Positions 9,074 to 21,012 are shown, numbered from the stretch's first letter. The stretch: DNA of 22,500 nt from Trachelipus rathkii (GCA_015478945.1 JABUQX010100165.1:1-22500); one strand, 5' to 3'. Made by a program: numbers and translations. The notes: generated from the letters alone by a model not told the origin.

Positions 9074-9627
9074 CTTCTGATGCGATCCTTTTTGTTACTT
9101 AATTAATGACGGCGGCATTATTAGTCTTCTTTCTCTTTCTTATACTTTAATTTTAAAAAAAGAAATAAGAATATATTCGTTATTCATTTATATTAGAGGC
9201 ACTAACTATTAGAAACAACATCCCTTCTCTATAATCTCTCAATTTCTGAGATCACTTGAGAAACAAAAATTACTCATGAACCTCTTAACAAAACACTTCT
9301 TTCCAAAACAAGACACTCTCAACGTGCTATGAGGCTGTTCGAGGGTCGATATGAGCAAGGTCTACTGCGCGTGACTCCATAAATGCTTATATGACTTCTA
9401 TGGAAAAATATTATTTAAGTGATTATCGCAATAGTTCGCTTCTATTGCTTTCATTATTATTTTTTATTTTAATTTAAAAAAAAAAAACTAAAAAATAAAC
9501 AAAGAAGTAAAGCTTCGTTGTCAAATTTAGCACAAAAATCTTAAGAAATGATTACACATCACTAACCCTAAAAAGATAGCCTTGTTAACGTCTAGGCAAG
9601 ATTCTTTTAAAAGGGTGGTGGCAGACA
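9074..9627. other. Unassigned AT-rich DNA
   Basis: Mixed sequence with an A run around 9475-9487 and no supported gene, RNA or repeat. Confidence 0.5.
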
Positions 9628-9861
9628 TTGAGTCAAAGCATAGGGGCCTCTTCGACCCTTTTTGTCCGTTTTACACGGCATGGGCCCTTTTTATTGGCAG
9701 AAGCAAAAGCAGGCCTTTCTTTTATTCTTTCTCAGCTTTCGTGTCCTAAGATTATTTCTTCATCGCCCCAATCTTTTAAGGCAAAACAACTAACACAAAT
9801 TTTTTTTCCTTTTACTTGTGACTTATTATATGAACTTTGCTGTATTATGTTTATTAATTGA
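9628..9861 (+). other. Open frame of 77 codons, doubtful
   Basis: The frame opens with TTG, not ATG, and ends at TGA. It reads Ser and Leu-rich peptide including TRHGPFLLAEAKAGLSF, which has a more balanced look than nearby translations. There is no start context, splice pair or family match that I can see. I list it only as the most protein-like stretch between the GGCCC cluster and the pyrimidine-rich block. Confidence 0.12.
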
Positions 9862-10605
9862 TCGGGCAACTTTCATATTGATGTACATGGTTTCTAAGAA
9901 CTCATATTTGATAAACAGAGAACCTCACTTATCATTGGTTAAATTCTTGATTGACGGTTTGAGATTAATGTAGTACTTCATTACTTTTTCTAAGTGTTAG
10001 GACTCTCGTGTGTGTTTGTTTTACCTCAGGGTCGTGTACTTAATCTCACGCTACACTATTCCTACTCTTTCTATTAACGATCTTCTCCCCTGCACATCTA
10101 AACTCTATCCACCTCGTATACCATATCCAAACTCTCTTGCTCTATGCTACACGACTCGTGTGCTCATTGTCTAATCTACGAAATCCATTTCTTAATTACT
10201 CATACCACACCGTCTGGTTACTTCTCATAAATTAGCCATCTCTTCGTCTTTACATAACTTTTGCCGATTACACTCCTTCAGTCTAGCTGATAGAAGTGAA
10301 GAGTGCTATTTTCGGCGTGTAGGAGTCTCTCTCAAACCATTTGTAGTAAATGTTATATGTTCTTTCTTTAAATTTATCTACTTTATCTAAGCATCCTCCT
10401 CTGTTCTCTATCTCACAACGCTTTCCAAGACTGTTTCCTTCATTACTTTATCGCTCTGACTGTTCTTGTCGTCTCTCCTGTTACTCCAGTTATAAATAAT
10501 ATCTTTATCAATAGGACTCGTAAAAAAATTTTGTTTAGTGAAACATTGTATCATGAAATCAACCACCTCTTAGAAAAAAATATCGTTCCTTCGGTAAAGA
10601 ACCAT
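9862..10605. other. Pyrimidine-rich unassigned DNA
   Basis: TC-rich words on the + strand (for example 10068-10095 and 10390-10480) and no open frame worth naming. Confidence 0.45.
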
Positions 10606-10763
10606 TCAACACATTCCCAACACTCGCTTGTCAGTTGGCCGCCTCATTCGACATAAATGACTACCTCGTGCAAAACCTAACTGTATAGTTACGTACTTGT
10701 GCTCTCGCTCGTAGGTATTTTTATTTTCTCTCATATTTCTCTTTTCTATTTGATCTACTGTTT

Positions 10764-11249
10764 TTGTCTTTTTTTCTCTGTTTTCTATACAATGAGAGGG
10801 GGTCTTTCTTGCCGCGAAACTTCTTGTCCTTTGTGCACTCATCAATAACGTGCGTGGATTGCGTTAACTGGTGTCACAAGGCCTCATCCGCCTTGATCGA
10901 TCATCGGAATATATTCATGCTAACTCGATATTGCTGGGGGGGGGCCTCTGGGTTTCACCCGGTTTTTGGACAGAGTCGAGTAGCCAAAAGACGTATAAAC
11001 TGTTCCGTTACTTTCCACTTACTTGACCCTCTATCTTTGCGGCGCAGTGTGTTGTGGCTTTATCTCTTTTCTATAGGCTACCGCAGCGGGCAGGTGCTCG
11101 AGGGAGCTTGGTCATCATACCGCTTCTCATACTACATATCTACTCTGTATGCTTCTCGGTTTAGCTCACACAAGAACGGTTTGCGCTCGGATTTATTATG
11201 CCCAGCATTTGTCTGCGCCTTATTTAGCTTTATATTCCTATGCTTGTGA
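10764..11249 (+). other. Longest non-repeat open frame (161 codons), probably chance
   Basis: It begins at a TTG in a T-rich tract, so there is no natural start. The translation is rich in Ser, Leu, Phe and Cys, as expected from the pyrimidine-rich strand, which also lowers stop-codon frequency. No domain, signal peptide or motif is recognisable. A G9 run near 10934-10942 is a likely sequencing or slippage weak point inside it. From stop-codon density, a frame this long is only mildly unusual for a window this size. Confidence 0.15.
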
Positions 11250-11684
11250 TTTTCTCCGATAAACTCAAGTATTGGTCGAAACACTACTAGAGGCCTAACT
11301 GTCATTATCTCGCTTGCTCTATAAGTTTGCCTTCCTATACCTACTAATTTCTTTCCTTTTCCCATCTTGCGTGTCCGATCCGTAGCCTCGGTACAATATT
11401 AATGCAATTTCGCTCCCGCTCATTCTCATGATGTAATTGATACTCCCCGTCTATAAACAACATCTGGTCTGTGCTCTTTGATACTGTAATCCTAGGGAAG
11501 AACAAGCTCGTTTTGCGTTATGCAAACTTTTTACTATAAAATTTCATTTTTGCCTCAACTTCTATTGAGGCGTCGCTAACACCCTCCCACTACCAGTGAT
11601 AGATTTTAGTCTCTCCAGGATCACTCCTTGGATAGTCTATGTGTTTCCGTTCTCGAACACATCTGATATTATACCAATAACTAG
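11250..11684. other. Unassigned DNA upstream of a poly(A) tract
   Basis: No gene or RNA supported. A 77-codon minus frame at 11132-11365 overlaps the long + frame and shows no motif. Confidence 0.4.
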
Positions 11685-11706
11685 AAAAAAAAAAAAAAAA
11701 AAAAAA
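11685..11706 (+). repeat. Poly(A) tract, 22 bases
   Basis: An uninterrupted A run after ATAACTAG, followed by GAAAATAAG. It may be a retroposon tail, but no element body or target duplication is evident. The + frame at 11596-11781 simply reads through it as poly-Lys. Confidence 0.6.
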
Positions 11707-12822
11707 GAAAATAAGAGACCAACAAATAAATATGAGAAAATATACAAATCTGCAAACTTAGAAAAGTTACTTTCGCACTAAATGTTGAGACGATATAATG
11801 AAACTTTAATAAGTTCGAAAAACTCGTTGTGCTAAAAGTTCATTTATATTGAGCTATCTCTGGAGTAAAGGGAACAAAGAGATTCTGTACCGGTCTCCTC
11901 CAGCAGATTCCAGTGGACACGCTTTGTGGGCAGCACCGCTGCTTTATCGGATATTTTGTGTCGCCACGAGTGGAATAGCTTGGCAGCATAGATGACTTAT
12001 ATTTGCCTAAATTTTCTCAGCTTGATACACTCGACTGTTTATGTCGCATTATGCATTACCACAATTACTTCTCTGAACGCTTCTATAAACTTTCGCCAAG
12101 GCTACCAATCAGGGTGGTTTGATAGGCCACTGCACAGGCGGCCTCATGTGGAGATACGGATCCCCTCCGCTTGGATGTAGGTTACCAACACCTATGACGT
12201 GTTAGTAATCAAGACTATAGCGGTGTACGGATCGCTTGAGGCTCGTCTACGTATTGAGCAGGGGATAGCCTCTCCTCAAAAAGTGTCTCTTGTGTAAAGT
12301 GTACGCCTGAATGTTGAAGAACGTGAATAAAATGAACTTTTATGCCACGTGATCTCCTCATCAACTGGCTAGTTTCTCTCTCGGTGAAGGTTGACGCAAT
12401 GAAGGGTCATAGCGCACTCGCAATGACAAAGTTCGTTTTCTTACCTCTTTATACAATTTTATGCGCCACCAGAGAAAATGGGACTTTCGAAGCAGCGTTG
12501 ACTAAGCTGGATCGAATCAATGGTATAAAGCGTGTATGAGCGTCTTTCTCCTGAAAGGGCCAGAAGGGGCAGTATTCGTGTGTTCCGGTTTCCGAAAGTT
12601 CATGAGTAAATAGCTGACGGTTTTGTTGAGGTGAAAGTTGTTCCTCTTTGAGCTTAATTATATTCTATCCAGTGACTTTTATTGCACCTCTGTTAAGTTG
12701 GAGTTCCAGCACACTTTTCTAGAATCGTCCTGTGTTAAAAAACAAAAATGCCAATTAGCCAGATGTATTCGTCAGGTACGAACTCGATCATTATAAGGCG
12801 TGGAATCCCTTGGATCTCTCCG
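11707..12822. other. Unassigned moderate-GC DNA
   Basis: Two short + frames (11992-12180 and 12342-12539, 62 and 65 codons) are open, but neither shows a motif, splice context or composition that separates it from chance. No RNA gene seen. Confidence 0.45.
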
Positions 12823-13677
12823 CTAGACCGAGTCTTCAATGGTAAGTACGACTTCAAGTCGACTGACTACAATACTAATACTTTCATTTAGTGAACTAAA
12901 ATTATGTCCTAGAAACTGGAATACACATTCCCAACTTTCCAATGTTCCCCTCAAGGATATAAACATTCGACGCAGCTGGATGGACCTATCTGACAGAAGG
13001 CATGGGATAAAGAGAGGAGGTGGTCCTCGAAAACCGAACGTGTCGGCCAATATGATGAGGTCACCCAGTTTTATATCTCACCTTTGATAATATAAATGCG
13101 ATTTTTATCCCTCCCAAAAGATAGCCATAATCGTAATGCTTGAGAACCCTCTTGCCAGTTAAGAAGACCTTCCAGATGACATGGGCCAGTCTTAAAGGTA
13201 CACCTCTCTCCAAGGAATTTCTACCATAGGGTTTGTGGTCTGATCTATGTTCTGCCGAAATAATTATACAAATCACGAGGGCTTGTGCAAAAGAGTTAGA
13301 CTCCTTGGCAGTACACTCACTAGATGGTCTCAAGTAAGACAGGGGTAGGCCTATTTCCATTTTTCTACAAGTATTTTATTTACTTTCAGCATATCTTCAC
13401 AAGCATCTGACCAACAATGTTCGAATTTTTGCTGTTCCTGTACAATACTGTCAGGATACTCTCTCCCCAGGTTTGCGAATAGAAGACTGACGCTAAGTAG
13501 GTCTCTCCCACAATACATGGAATAAAAAGTCGTATTCTTTATCTTTCTCCATTTGAAATACATTGTGATATAAGCAAGAATACATAGCAAATTAGAACTG
13601 TTGATGTGAACAGAACTCGGCTGTAATCTGAACTCACAGAAATGTGAACGTGGATAATTATTACGAAATCGTTGCAC
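12823..13677 (-). pseudogene. Stack of three minus-strand open frames, possible decayed ORF
   Basis: Three minus-strand frames follow each other almost without gaps: 13677-13351 (108 codons), 13360-13061 (99 codons) and 13050-12823 (75 codons). The first two overlap by ten bases in different frames. Between the second and third, a stop is bypassed by a one-base shift near 13060. A chain like this is what a frame-shifted old gene or transposon ORF would leave, or what indel errors in a draft assembly would produce. I see no catalytic motif or known domain, and an 82-codon + frame overlaps the left part, so chance is a strong alternative. Confidence 0.2.
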
Positions 13678-16088
13678 ATTGTGTCCTCAGTTTAAATTGC
13701 GCACCAGTAGCCACTTTTAGTAATCTTTACGTGTATATATCGTTACTTTTAAATTGGTAAATAGTGAGCTTCAATATAACCACTTGTCTCCTGTCCATGC
13801 TGGTCAAAAGTCTGACTATTAGGCTATTTCCACACGTAGACTTAATTCTTTTACGTTTTGAGAAGCGCTGCTTCTCTTGCCTCTGTCACTATGTAGGCGG
13901 TTGAGAAGCTCGACTGGTGTTACATCGTAAGTTCCTTATATTATATTCGCTCTAACTATGAACTTATTCTAGACAATCACGTGCCCCAGAAATCATAAGA
14001 TTAATTACTACCCTTGATAATTATTTATATAGGCCAAAATATCGCACGCTTATTCGTTGCAGGTAGTAGGTAGCTAGAGATGGTGATCTTCATTTTTCTA
14101 TTTTCATACTTCTTCTATGCCCCTTTAGCAACCGAAAAAACGACGAGATGTGTGTGTGCTTCTTTAGCCTCCAACCTAAGGTAACTAGGTGTCGAAAGTT
14201 CATTGTTACTAACGAACTCACTGGGACGAATTGATTCGGCGCGTTGATTTCACCTCATACAGCCAGACTTAATGAACAAGAGTACTAATCAAAATCGATT
14301 GTGTGTCCCACATGATAAACAAGTGTTGGTCGTGTGGTTCTCTAGTTTATTAATCTGCCTGCTTTAGAGATATTCCTATTGTTCTCCGCTCTTGTGCCAC
14401 AGTTTTTGAGGATCCTTCCAAGGCGGATGCTTTGGCGAATGTTACCCGAGAAACATCGCTAAACACAGAGGGATTGTTTAATATTTTCTGTTGCTGTTGA
14501 TAATATTTTAGTTTGCATTAATATGTTTAGGGAGGGCGGCCCAGAGTATCATTCGGTCCGGTGATACAATATTAACAACGTCTTTATTAAAGGAGATAAA
14601 GTTATCGTCTATGTGTGGACGTAACTCTCTCACTAAAAAATCTCCTGCACATCTCACTTATTCTCGCTTCAGACGATCATTACCACCCCAGCTCTGACTT
14701 AATTCGATTCATATCATTGGGTGTTGGTAATTGCCATATAAGTGGCTTGATATGAGCTTAGCTTAGTTCGTGTCTTTGAGGGTAATGTGCACTCTCTGCC
14801 GTAAAAGTATCGAAGCTGGACCATGTTAAAAGCGATGCCATAGGCCTAATAAGTTCCAAAGGACAATCATAATAAATGGAGTGGATCTTAGGGAGGCGTG
14901 TCTGGTAGTATATGTCCAAATCGATCGTAGGTTATTATGCGAGTCGCTCAGTATGTATTAGAATCACTACCCAAAAAACAGAACATTAAAGAGTGTTACG
15001 TGTACACCTCAATTAAGGAATAAGGATAATGCCTCTCGCGATCTCGAGGTAGTGTACCAACCCCATCCAGTGAAATATAGGCGAAAATCGATTGACTCTC
15101 CCTAATAAGAATCTATCGGAGTGAGTTACTAAGAAAAGTCATTAAGTTAACGTCCAATTAAGTCTTTTACATTTTTCCCCGTCTTACCTGGGTAGTCACA
15201 AAGTTTATCGACACAGCTGTGAAATCGTGTCTGCTCGAAGACATCGTTGTACACACACTTCTCTCGCTAGTGTAAGATTCAGGTTGCATGAAGGGGACGT
15301 GCGACAGAGATAGGATCCGTCTAATAAAATGCCCCCTGGATTCTATATGATTATTATACCCTAATAAGGATATCTACCCAACTGTCAATATCATGAATTA
15401 GTTTTTTTAAAGGTCAGACATTAATAACTGAGTGAATACTGCTTTAATATAAAACGCCACACCTCCACCGGTCTACGCTGTGTATAAATAAGTGGAATAT
15501 CCGTTCTTATTTTCAGTATTCCTGAAAGGAGTTCTCCAATTTTAATTTCTTTTTCCATGAACCCCTGCCTCAGTTATGCAAATAAGTCTAGATTCTCTCA
15601 TTTATATTATAACTAATCAGCTCATCTGTTTTATTATATTCTAAGGCTATGAGCATTTGTGTGTAAAAGCCATTTGAATATTTGAATAATGCTGTATAGA
15701 CTATTATGTTATTATTGCTAATTATGGAGCTCTAATTGACTCCTTTACTACACTGTATGCCAACCCATCATACTCTCTAGATGTATTGTTTATGTTTATA
15801 TTCTCCCGACTCTGTTTGGTACAGATTTTCCGCGATGTCGGTGACACCAGTTCTTAGTTTCCTATCTAAGATACGTCCAGATTACATCGTTTGGTGCCTC
15901 GCATAAATTTAATCATCCCACCAACTTTATCTGGAATAAAGTTTTCTTTCAAAATTCAACTACTTAACTCAAAATACAAGTCTTCCCATCTAAAGGAAGG
16001 TGCCTCATGCCGTGTTGTTGTGAGTGTTAAAAGAGTGTAGTCTCTGAGACAAAATCGTCTCCTCATGGATCGACCTGCTTAGCGTGCA
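13678..16088. other. Unassigned moderate-GC DNA
   Basis: About 2.4 kb without an open frame worth naming. A short peptide reading SKADALANVTRE near 14418-14453 recalls the end of RNase H domains, but it is too short to call. No RNA gene, array or repeat family was recognised. Confidence 0.45.
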
Positions 16089-16800
16089 ATGTACGGGACT
16101 CAATGTGGAAAGGCAAACTCGACCTCAAGTCTGCTGCAAAAAGATCTTTATGCCATAGAATTCTCTCGCGTGACCATCGCCGGAATAAAGAGCGAGAGTA
16201 TGCTCCGTAGGGATAAAGCATTAGAAATTCTTAAATCCCCGTTAACCCTGGTAATAACTAATATGTCGTTCAACAACTAATAGACTTCTTGCCTTCCTCC
16301 CCTTTGATCTTGTTTCCCAGGACTGACCCTGCACCTAACCTAGGTAAGAGCAAGTCGACGATGATCTTGTTCTATGCCGCTCTCGGTACATAGTGGCGCT
16401 ATCTTTACCACTTACGAATATGAATGATCTGGGATCGTCTATCGCCTCAGAGTAACTCCTATAGTCTATTGATTAATTCTCTTGGCTTGATCTCTATTTT
16501 TCGCCCCTATACATGTGAAGAGTAACCAGTAATGCTCACCAATCTCAGGAGTAGTGGACGCGAACTAGAATACACTAAAATGTGCTCCAGACAAGATATC
16601 AATATAGAATGAGTAGGAAAGATCTCTCTTCTATGAAGTAGTAACATGCTGCAGTACAAGGTATTCTATCGTCGACAAGGGTCAATCCTTCCACAATATC
16701 ACTCACTCTGGCACTCTACCTGTATGGCGGCTGTTTGAGATCCAATGTTATAACGGGTTTACAGCTCTCGGTCCAATAAATTGCTTTATTAGGAAAAGTC
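16089..16800. other. Unassigned DNA left of the RT-like remnant
   Basis: It holds one 63-codon + frame (16089-16280) with no motif. If the fragment at 16825-16984 is really the end of a reverse transcriptase, the catalytic core should lie in this region or further left, but I could not see an RT core motif here. Confidence 0.4.
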
Positions 16801-16824
16801 TAAGTATCCTATTTTTGAAGAGGA

Positions 16825-16984
16825 AAGTTGTTGACGCGAGATACACTTCTCGGAGGTATCATATCAATACCAGAGGAGTTTTTCCTGATGCACAAGTGGT
16901 TCAGGACAAGGCTGATCGGACTGTTCGTCATGGTGGCCGCCGGCTGAATATGGACATGCTTTGGAAGAGTGCGCGCGATCTCAG
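16825..16984 (+). pseudogene. Possible remnant of a non-LTR retrotransposon RT C-terminus
   Basis: Three short peptide blocks appear in the right order and spacing for the C-terminal end of R1/Jockey-type reverse transcriptases, but in three frames. KLLTRDTLLGGII (16825-16863) resembles the family's LLTGHG-x-FG-x-YL stretch. DKADRTVRHGG (16905-16937) resembles the GKADSP-C-x-HCG stretch. EYGHALEECARSQ (16946-16984) resembles the ETAEH-x-L-x-x-CP stretch that closes the Cys/His motif. The two cysteines expected in the middle block are absent and two frameshifts are needed, so the copy is dead if real. The blocks lie inside open + frames at 16815-17054 and 16961-17290. Similar patchworks can arise by chance. 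The family pattern is recalled knowledge, not a search result. Confidence 0.25.
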
Positions 16985-17290
16985 TCCTACGACATCCACG
17001 GCCTCTTTGTCCGCAAGTCCTCAAAGGTACGCTTTCATGACAGCAGAGACATAGACTCACAGACTAGATTTGGACGCACGTCTGCAGGTGTCTGGGATTT
17101 GATGCTGGAACAGTTATACCATTTTCCCGCTTCGTCACGCTGCAATCGTGTAACATGTATAGAAGGGGGATTGTCACCTTCAAGTTCATTTACCTCTTAT
17201 AATTGTGCACTTTGGACAATATGTAGAATCCTAGTTAAGTCTGGAATCCCTTTGAGTGAGTTGCTGCAGGACCTAATTATCTGTAAATAA

Positions 17291-19391
17291 CGGATAAACT
17301 TCATATAGATGCACGAGTTTGATTCCCGATCTGCATTCTCTATACGAAGATGCGGTGACTAATCCTAGGCTTAGCAATCATATTTATGTCTTCTGATCTT
17401 TGTTTCGGGTGAATTAAATGCTTTGCTCTCAGCTCGAGGACTTCCTCTTCGTGAGTTCGCCATCTCTCTCTTTTAAACCTGACTCTCTCTCTCGCTTTAG
17501 AAATCTCGAGACCATCCACTGAGCTAACTATTATATTTTACTTATGGACAATTGCCTGAATCCTTGTTACTCTGCCTTTCTGCAACTTCAACATATTGAT
17601 CCTACTTTTCCATTTCAGACTTTCAATTCAGATAGATCATCGATGTTGAGACTGTGGCATGCAAAACCCATGGGGGCACGGATCTTCCTTCCTTAACACA
17701 CGATTCTCTGGCGAGGTGGAGACGCTCTCTATGAAGCATTCGAGCGAATAAACAGGTGGGGCAGCTATTTCAGATAATCACCTCTTACAGTTCCCACAAT
17801 TATCACACAGAGCCTACATACTTTTAAATATTAGTAGCTTTCTAACCAGTACCTATTATCTTTACCAGACTACAGTTTTAAATATCACTATAAAGCCTTA
17901 AAATGAAAAAAACTAATATCTTTTAAACAGTTAAAAGGTTAAACAAGCTTAATATCTGGCTCGTGCAGTAATTTAGGCTCGTTGCTTGGGATTCTAGCGT
18001 CCGAAAACCAGTTACTCGCGGCCATATAGGGTTACTGGATTGGCAGGCTGCGTGGTAGTTGTATAAAAAATAGAGTAATGTGCTGTTGGAGGAATACTTC
18101 CAGTAATATAGAAGTTATAGCAGGTTGAGGAGCAGGGTGAATATCACAAAAGACACAACTAAAGATTCACTCGCTCGAGAAGTTATACTCCTGATAATGG
18201 GGTATGGTGTCGTGTTGTTGTACAAAAACTATTTTTATCACGAGCGAAGAAATCCATTTAGGATAATGTGCCAGGGAGTAGAGAACCTTGCGCTCCACCA
18301 CAGCTGAATAAGAGCTCTCTCGCCATGGCACTGCAGAGTGTTTAAATTTTTGCCTTTCTCTGGTGGTTAACTCTTAGCCTATGCTCTGGAAATTTAATTG
18401 TAATTTTAAATTATCACAAAATAAAAAAATTAATGTATTTAAATCTGTAGTCAATACATTGTAAATCTATATTGTACTTTATTTTGAAACCTGTGTGACT
18501 AACTCACTTACTTACTTCTGTTTCAAACAAGGGTATGTAAGGTAATCTTAAAAATAACCCGCTTCGTTGGCGGTCCCCTACCATAACATGACAGTGTCTA
18601 GGTGGGGTGTTTTTCCACGTGAAGAGTGTCAGGAGTTTCTTCTCCACATATCAAACTCTAGCAATAGTTCTCAGCCATATATTAGATGGCCTTAAATTAA
18701 TTATGAGTACAACCCACAGTATTTTGGGGTAAATCTTTTAGCTTAGCTTCTAAGTGTGAGACATAATAACAGCACCACAACAACGATTTATTAACACCAT
18801 TAGCTTTAGTAATCACCCAACCTCTCTCTCCCAAACACTTAATGTAGATGCAAAAGTAGTGACATATTTATAACAACAAAAAAAACCGACAATATTATGT
18901 AAAATTACACAGATGTGTTACACTGCGAGCAGGTCTCGACGCGAGTTAAAAGGAGGGGGGAAACTTGTATAAATCTAGAAAATAGGAGCCTTCTTCTCTT
19001 TGGAAAGGATTAGCACGGTCAGAAAACATCTACTCCAATGCTGATGAAAGTTAGTATATATTATTTTTCTTTCTGCCAATAATTAAATAAAATCATATTG
19101 AGATATTTCTGTGTACTTCTCAGCATGTTCAGTCATGTCAGACGACAAGATGCAGTAGATACACTCAATTAAGATCTCTCTCGAGAGAAATGAACAAAGA
19201 TGGCTTCCTGGAACTTTGATTCTGAATCAGCTCCAAAGCCATCTTGAAATGAGAACAGACCAGTTGTACTCTCATTCTGACATTTAGTAGCAAACAGATT
19301 CTTAACTCTAAAGCTCTCTCTCTTTACTAACATAAGATATTTCTAGGGTCGGTTAAAAAAGATTAAACCCGGATGGATATGTACTAAGATA
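17291..19391. other. Unassigned DNA with AT-richer interior
   Basis: No supported gene. The 60-codon + frame at 18125-18307 lacks any motif. TTTTAAATAT is repeated near 17822 and 17876, and 18390-18480 is AT-rich. A perfect 12-base palindrome TCTCTCGAGAGA lies at 19177-19188. Confidence 0.45.
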
Positions 19392-19807
19392 TCAATAAAT
19401 ACATATACAGGAAGGAAAAATGCATGTGTTAGCTGCAAGTCTCAGTGGGAGATTCGAGCACAGCACAACCAGGGGTGAGAGACTTATCAAAAGCGAGTAT
19501 GAACCTCTAAATGAGAAGTCGCTTTCCACTGTGGGAGAATATTGACATTCTATATCCGTGATACGAGGTTGCGCGTGACAGGCGAGCGGATTGTCAGCGG
19601 GACAAATGAAAGTTTGTGTTCGAGAGTGAAAATAGAGTGGAGTTGGATGCGAAGTAATCATTGGCGAAAATCTCTAATCGGTACACAAAAGTGTATGCAT
19701 TTTACAAAAATATTTCGCCCTGTAGTTAATATTATGAGCTATCAGACTCAAAATTAATACAGATTAGTATATATTCTAAAATCTGGGAAGGGGCAGAGTT
19801 CCACTAT
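19392..19807. other. Start of purine-rich block, no supported gene
   Basis: The minus frame 19392-19661 (89 codons) and the overlapping + frame 19542-19757 (71 codons) have no motifs. The Ser and Leu-rich minus translation follows from the purine-rich + strand. Confidence 0.4.
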
Positions 19808-20338
19808 TTAATGATAAATGTACACATTGTTATATTGTATGTTACAGAGGGTGGACTTTCTCGGGCTAAAGAGTCCAACTGTCTCTGTACCCGGGTTAAG
19901 GGAGGGTAATGCTGGATACAGGCCCGTTACAGCCAGTAGAAGGACGCTCAGGTGTAATAAAGGAGCCGAATGGAAAATATGTCCTGTGCTAAGCTTGTGT
20001 GTCGAATAACGACTGACTAAAGTGAAGTGGGACGCGGAAGAACTCAAGCGAGCTGACACAACCTATCCATAGAAGGCAATCCCGAAATGATGAATAGCAA
20101 TAGGAGACACGCGTACCCCATATGGTAAAGTGAGCTTAGAGGTTGGATCAGACGACGAGTTCAGATTAATTTCTACCTCAATCTGTGTGCGGAGTATGAA
20201 AAAAAATGAATAAGATAATATCTCATGAAGGTGCCGGGGACGAGATTGAAGACAATTAGTTCGAAAACTACAGGGATAGGAGAAAAGGACCAAATATTTC
20301 CGTTTGAGACAAGTTACCATAACACTCGAACAACACAT
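19808..20338 (-). pseudogene. 177-codon minus frame with a single in-frame TAG
   Basis: The minus frames 20338-20063 (91 codons) and 20059-19808 (83 codons) are in the same frame and separated by one TAG codon at 20062-20060. Together they form an almost open stretch of about 530 bases. The translation includes LPYGVRVSPIAIHHFG before the stop and is Ser and Leu-rich after it. No known domain or transmembrane pattern stands out. It might be a pseudogene, a gene with a sequencing error, or a by-product of the pyrimidine-rich minus strand, where stops are fewer. No splice or promoter context supports it. Confidence 0.18.
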
Positions 20339-20860
20339 ACATAGTAATTTTGTTAGTTATAACTCAGGCTCTTTGGTTAAGTGGCAACACTGATCATACC
20401 ACCATAAGAATCAAAAACTGGCGAGGATAAACTTCTGGATATACATAAGTCCTCTATTTTAAAGGGGATCTCGGGGTTGCAATTGAGTCAATGAAACTTA
20501 CAAAATGTTAAGATAAAGTTAGTCAGATAGTGTAATAAACTCTAAATCATAGAGAGCTAGCGAGAAGATTCAACCGCGAAAGGGGCATGGACATTCATGC
20601 AGAGCATCTCCTCACTCGAAAGACTCGATAGTGCGACCATGAGTTAGCATGGTCAACTGCTATCTCACACCAATCTCAACAGAATTCCTTGCCTCCAAAT
20701 AGTGCGTGAGTAGGCAGGAGTGTATGATAGTATAAATTTCAATGGCAATGAGATACTCGACCATGGCAACTGCCACCGAGATACATGGTATAGGGGTGGG
20801 GCAGGATACTTGACCCACCACAACGCCGTTGCCGCTTACCAATGATGATATATACAAAAA
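20339..20860. other. Unassigned DNA at the right end of the moderate-GC block
   Basis: Only a 65-codon minus frame (20660-20857) without motifs. Composition drops to AT-rich after about 20850. Confidence 0.45.
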
Positions 20861-21012
20861 GCTATTATATTATATAAGATATTCAAAAAAAAAGATTCTC
20901 ACGCTTTTACATATATAGTGTGAGACTCAGTAGGAATGACAAACTAACTCCTCTGTCTGAATTTATTAATATATATATTAGTACTTCTCAACAGCTCTGA
21001 ACCCTATATATA

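Noticed and set aside
10764..11249. 161-codon frame as a membrane protein
   Set aside because: No ATG start at its beginning, composition explained by the pyrimidine-rich strand, no clear hydrophobic segments of consistent length, and no family match.
11596..11781. Plus-strand frame with a Lys run
   Set aside because: It reads through the poly(A) tract at 11685-11706. The upstream part shows no domain.
13000..13090. Resemblance of a minus-strand segment GDLIILADTFGF to the GDFN motif of retrotransposon endonucleases
   Set aside because: It needs a frameshift at its start, lacks the conserved GDFN residues, and the following residues do not match.
14410..14460. SKADALANVTRE resembling the end of an RNase H domain
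   Set aside because: Too short and isolated. No other RNase H catalytic residues are visible upstream.
17305..17335. tRNA-like B-box around GTTTGATTCCCGATC
   Set aside because: The flanking bases cannot form the five-base T-stem, and no acceptor or anticodon arms were found.
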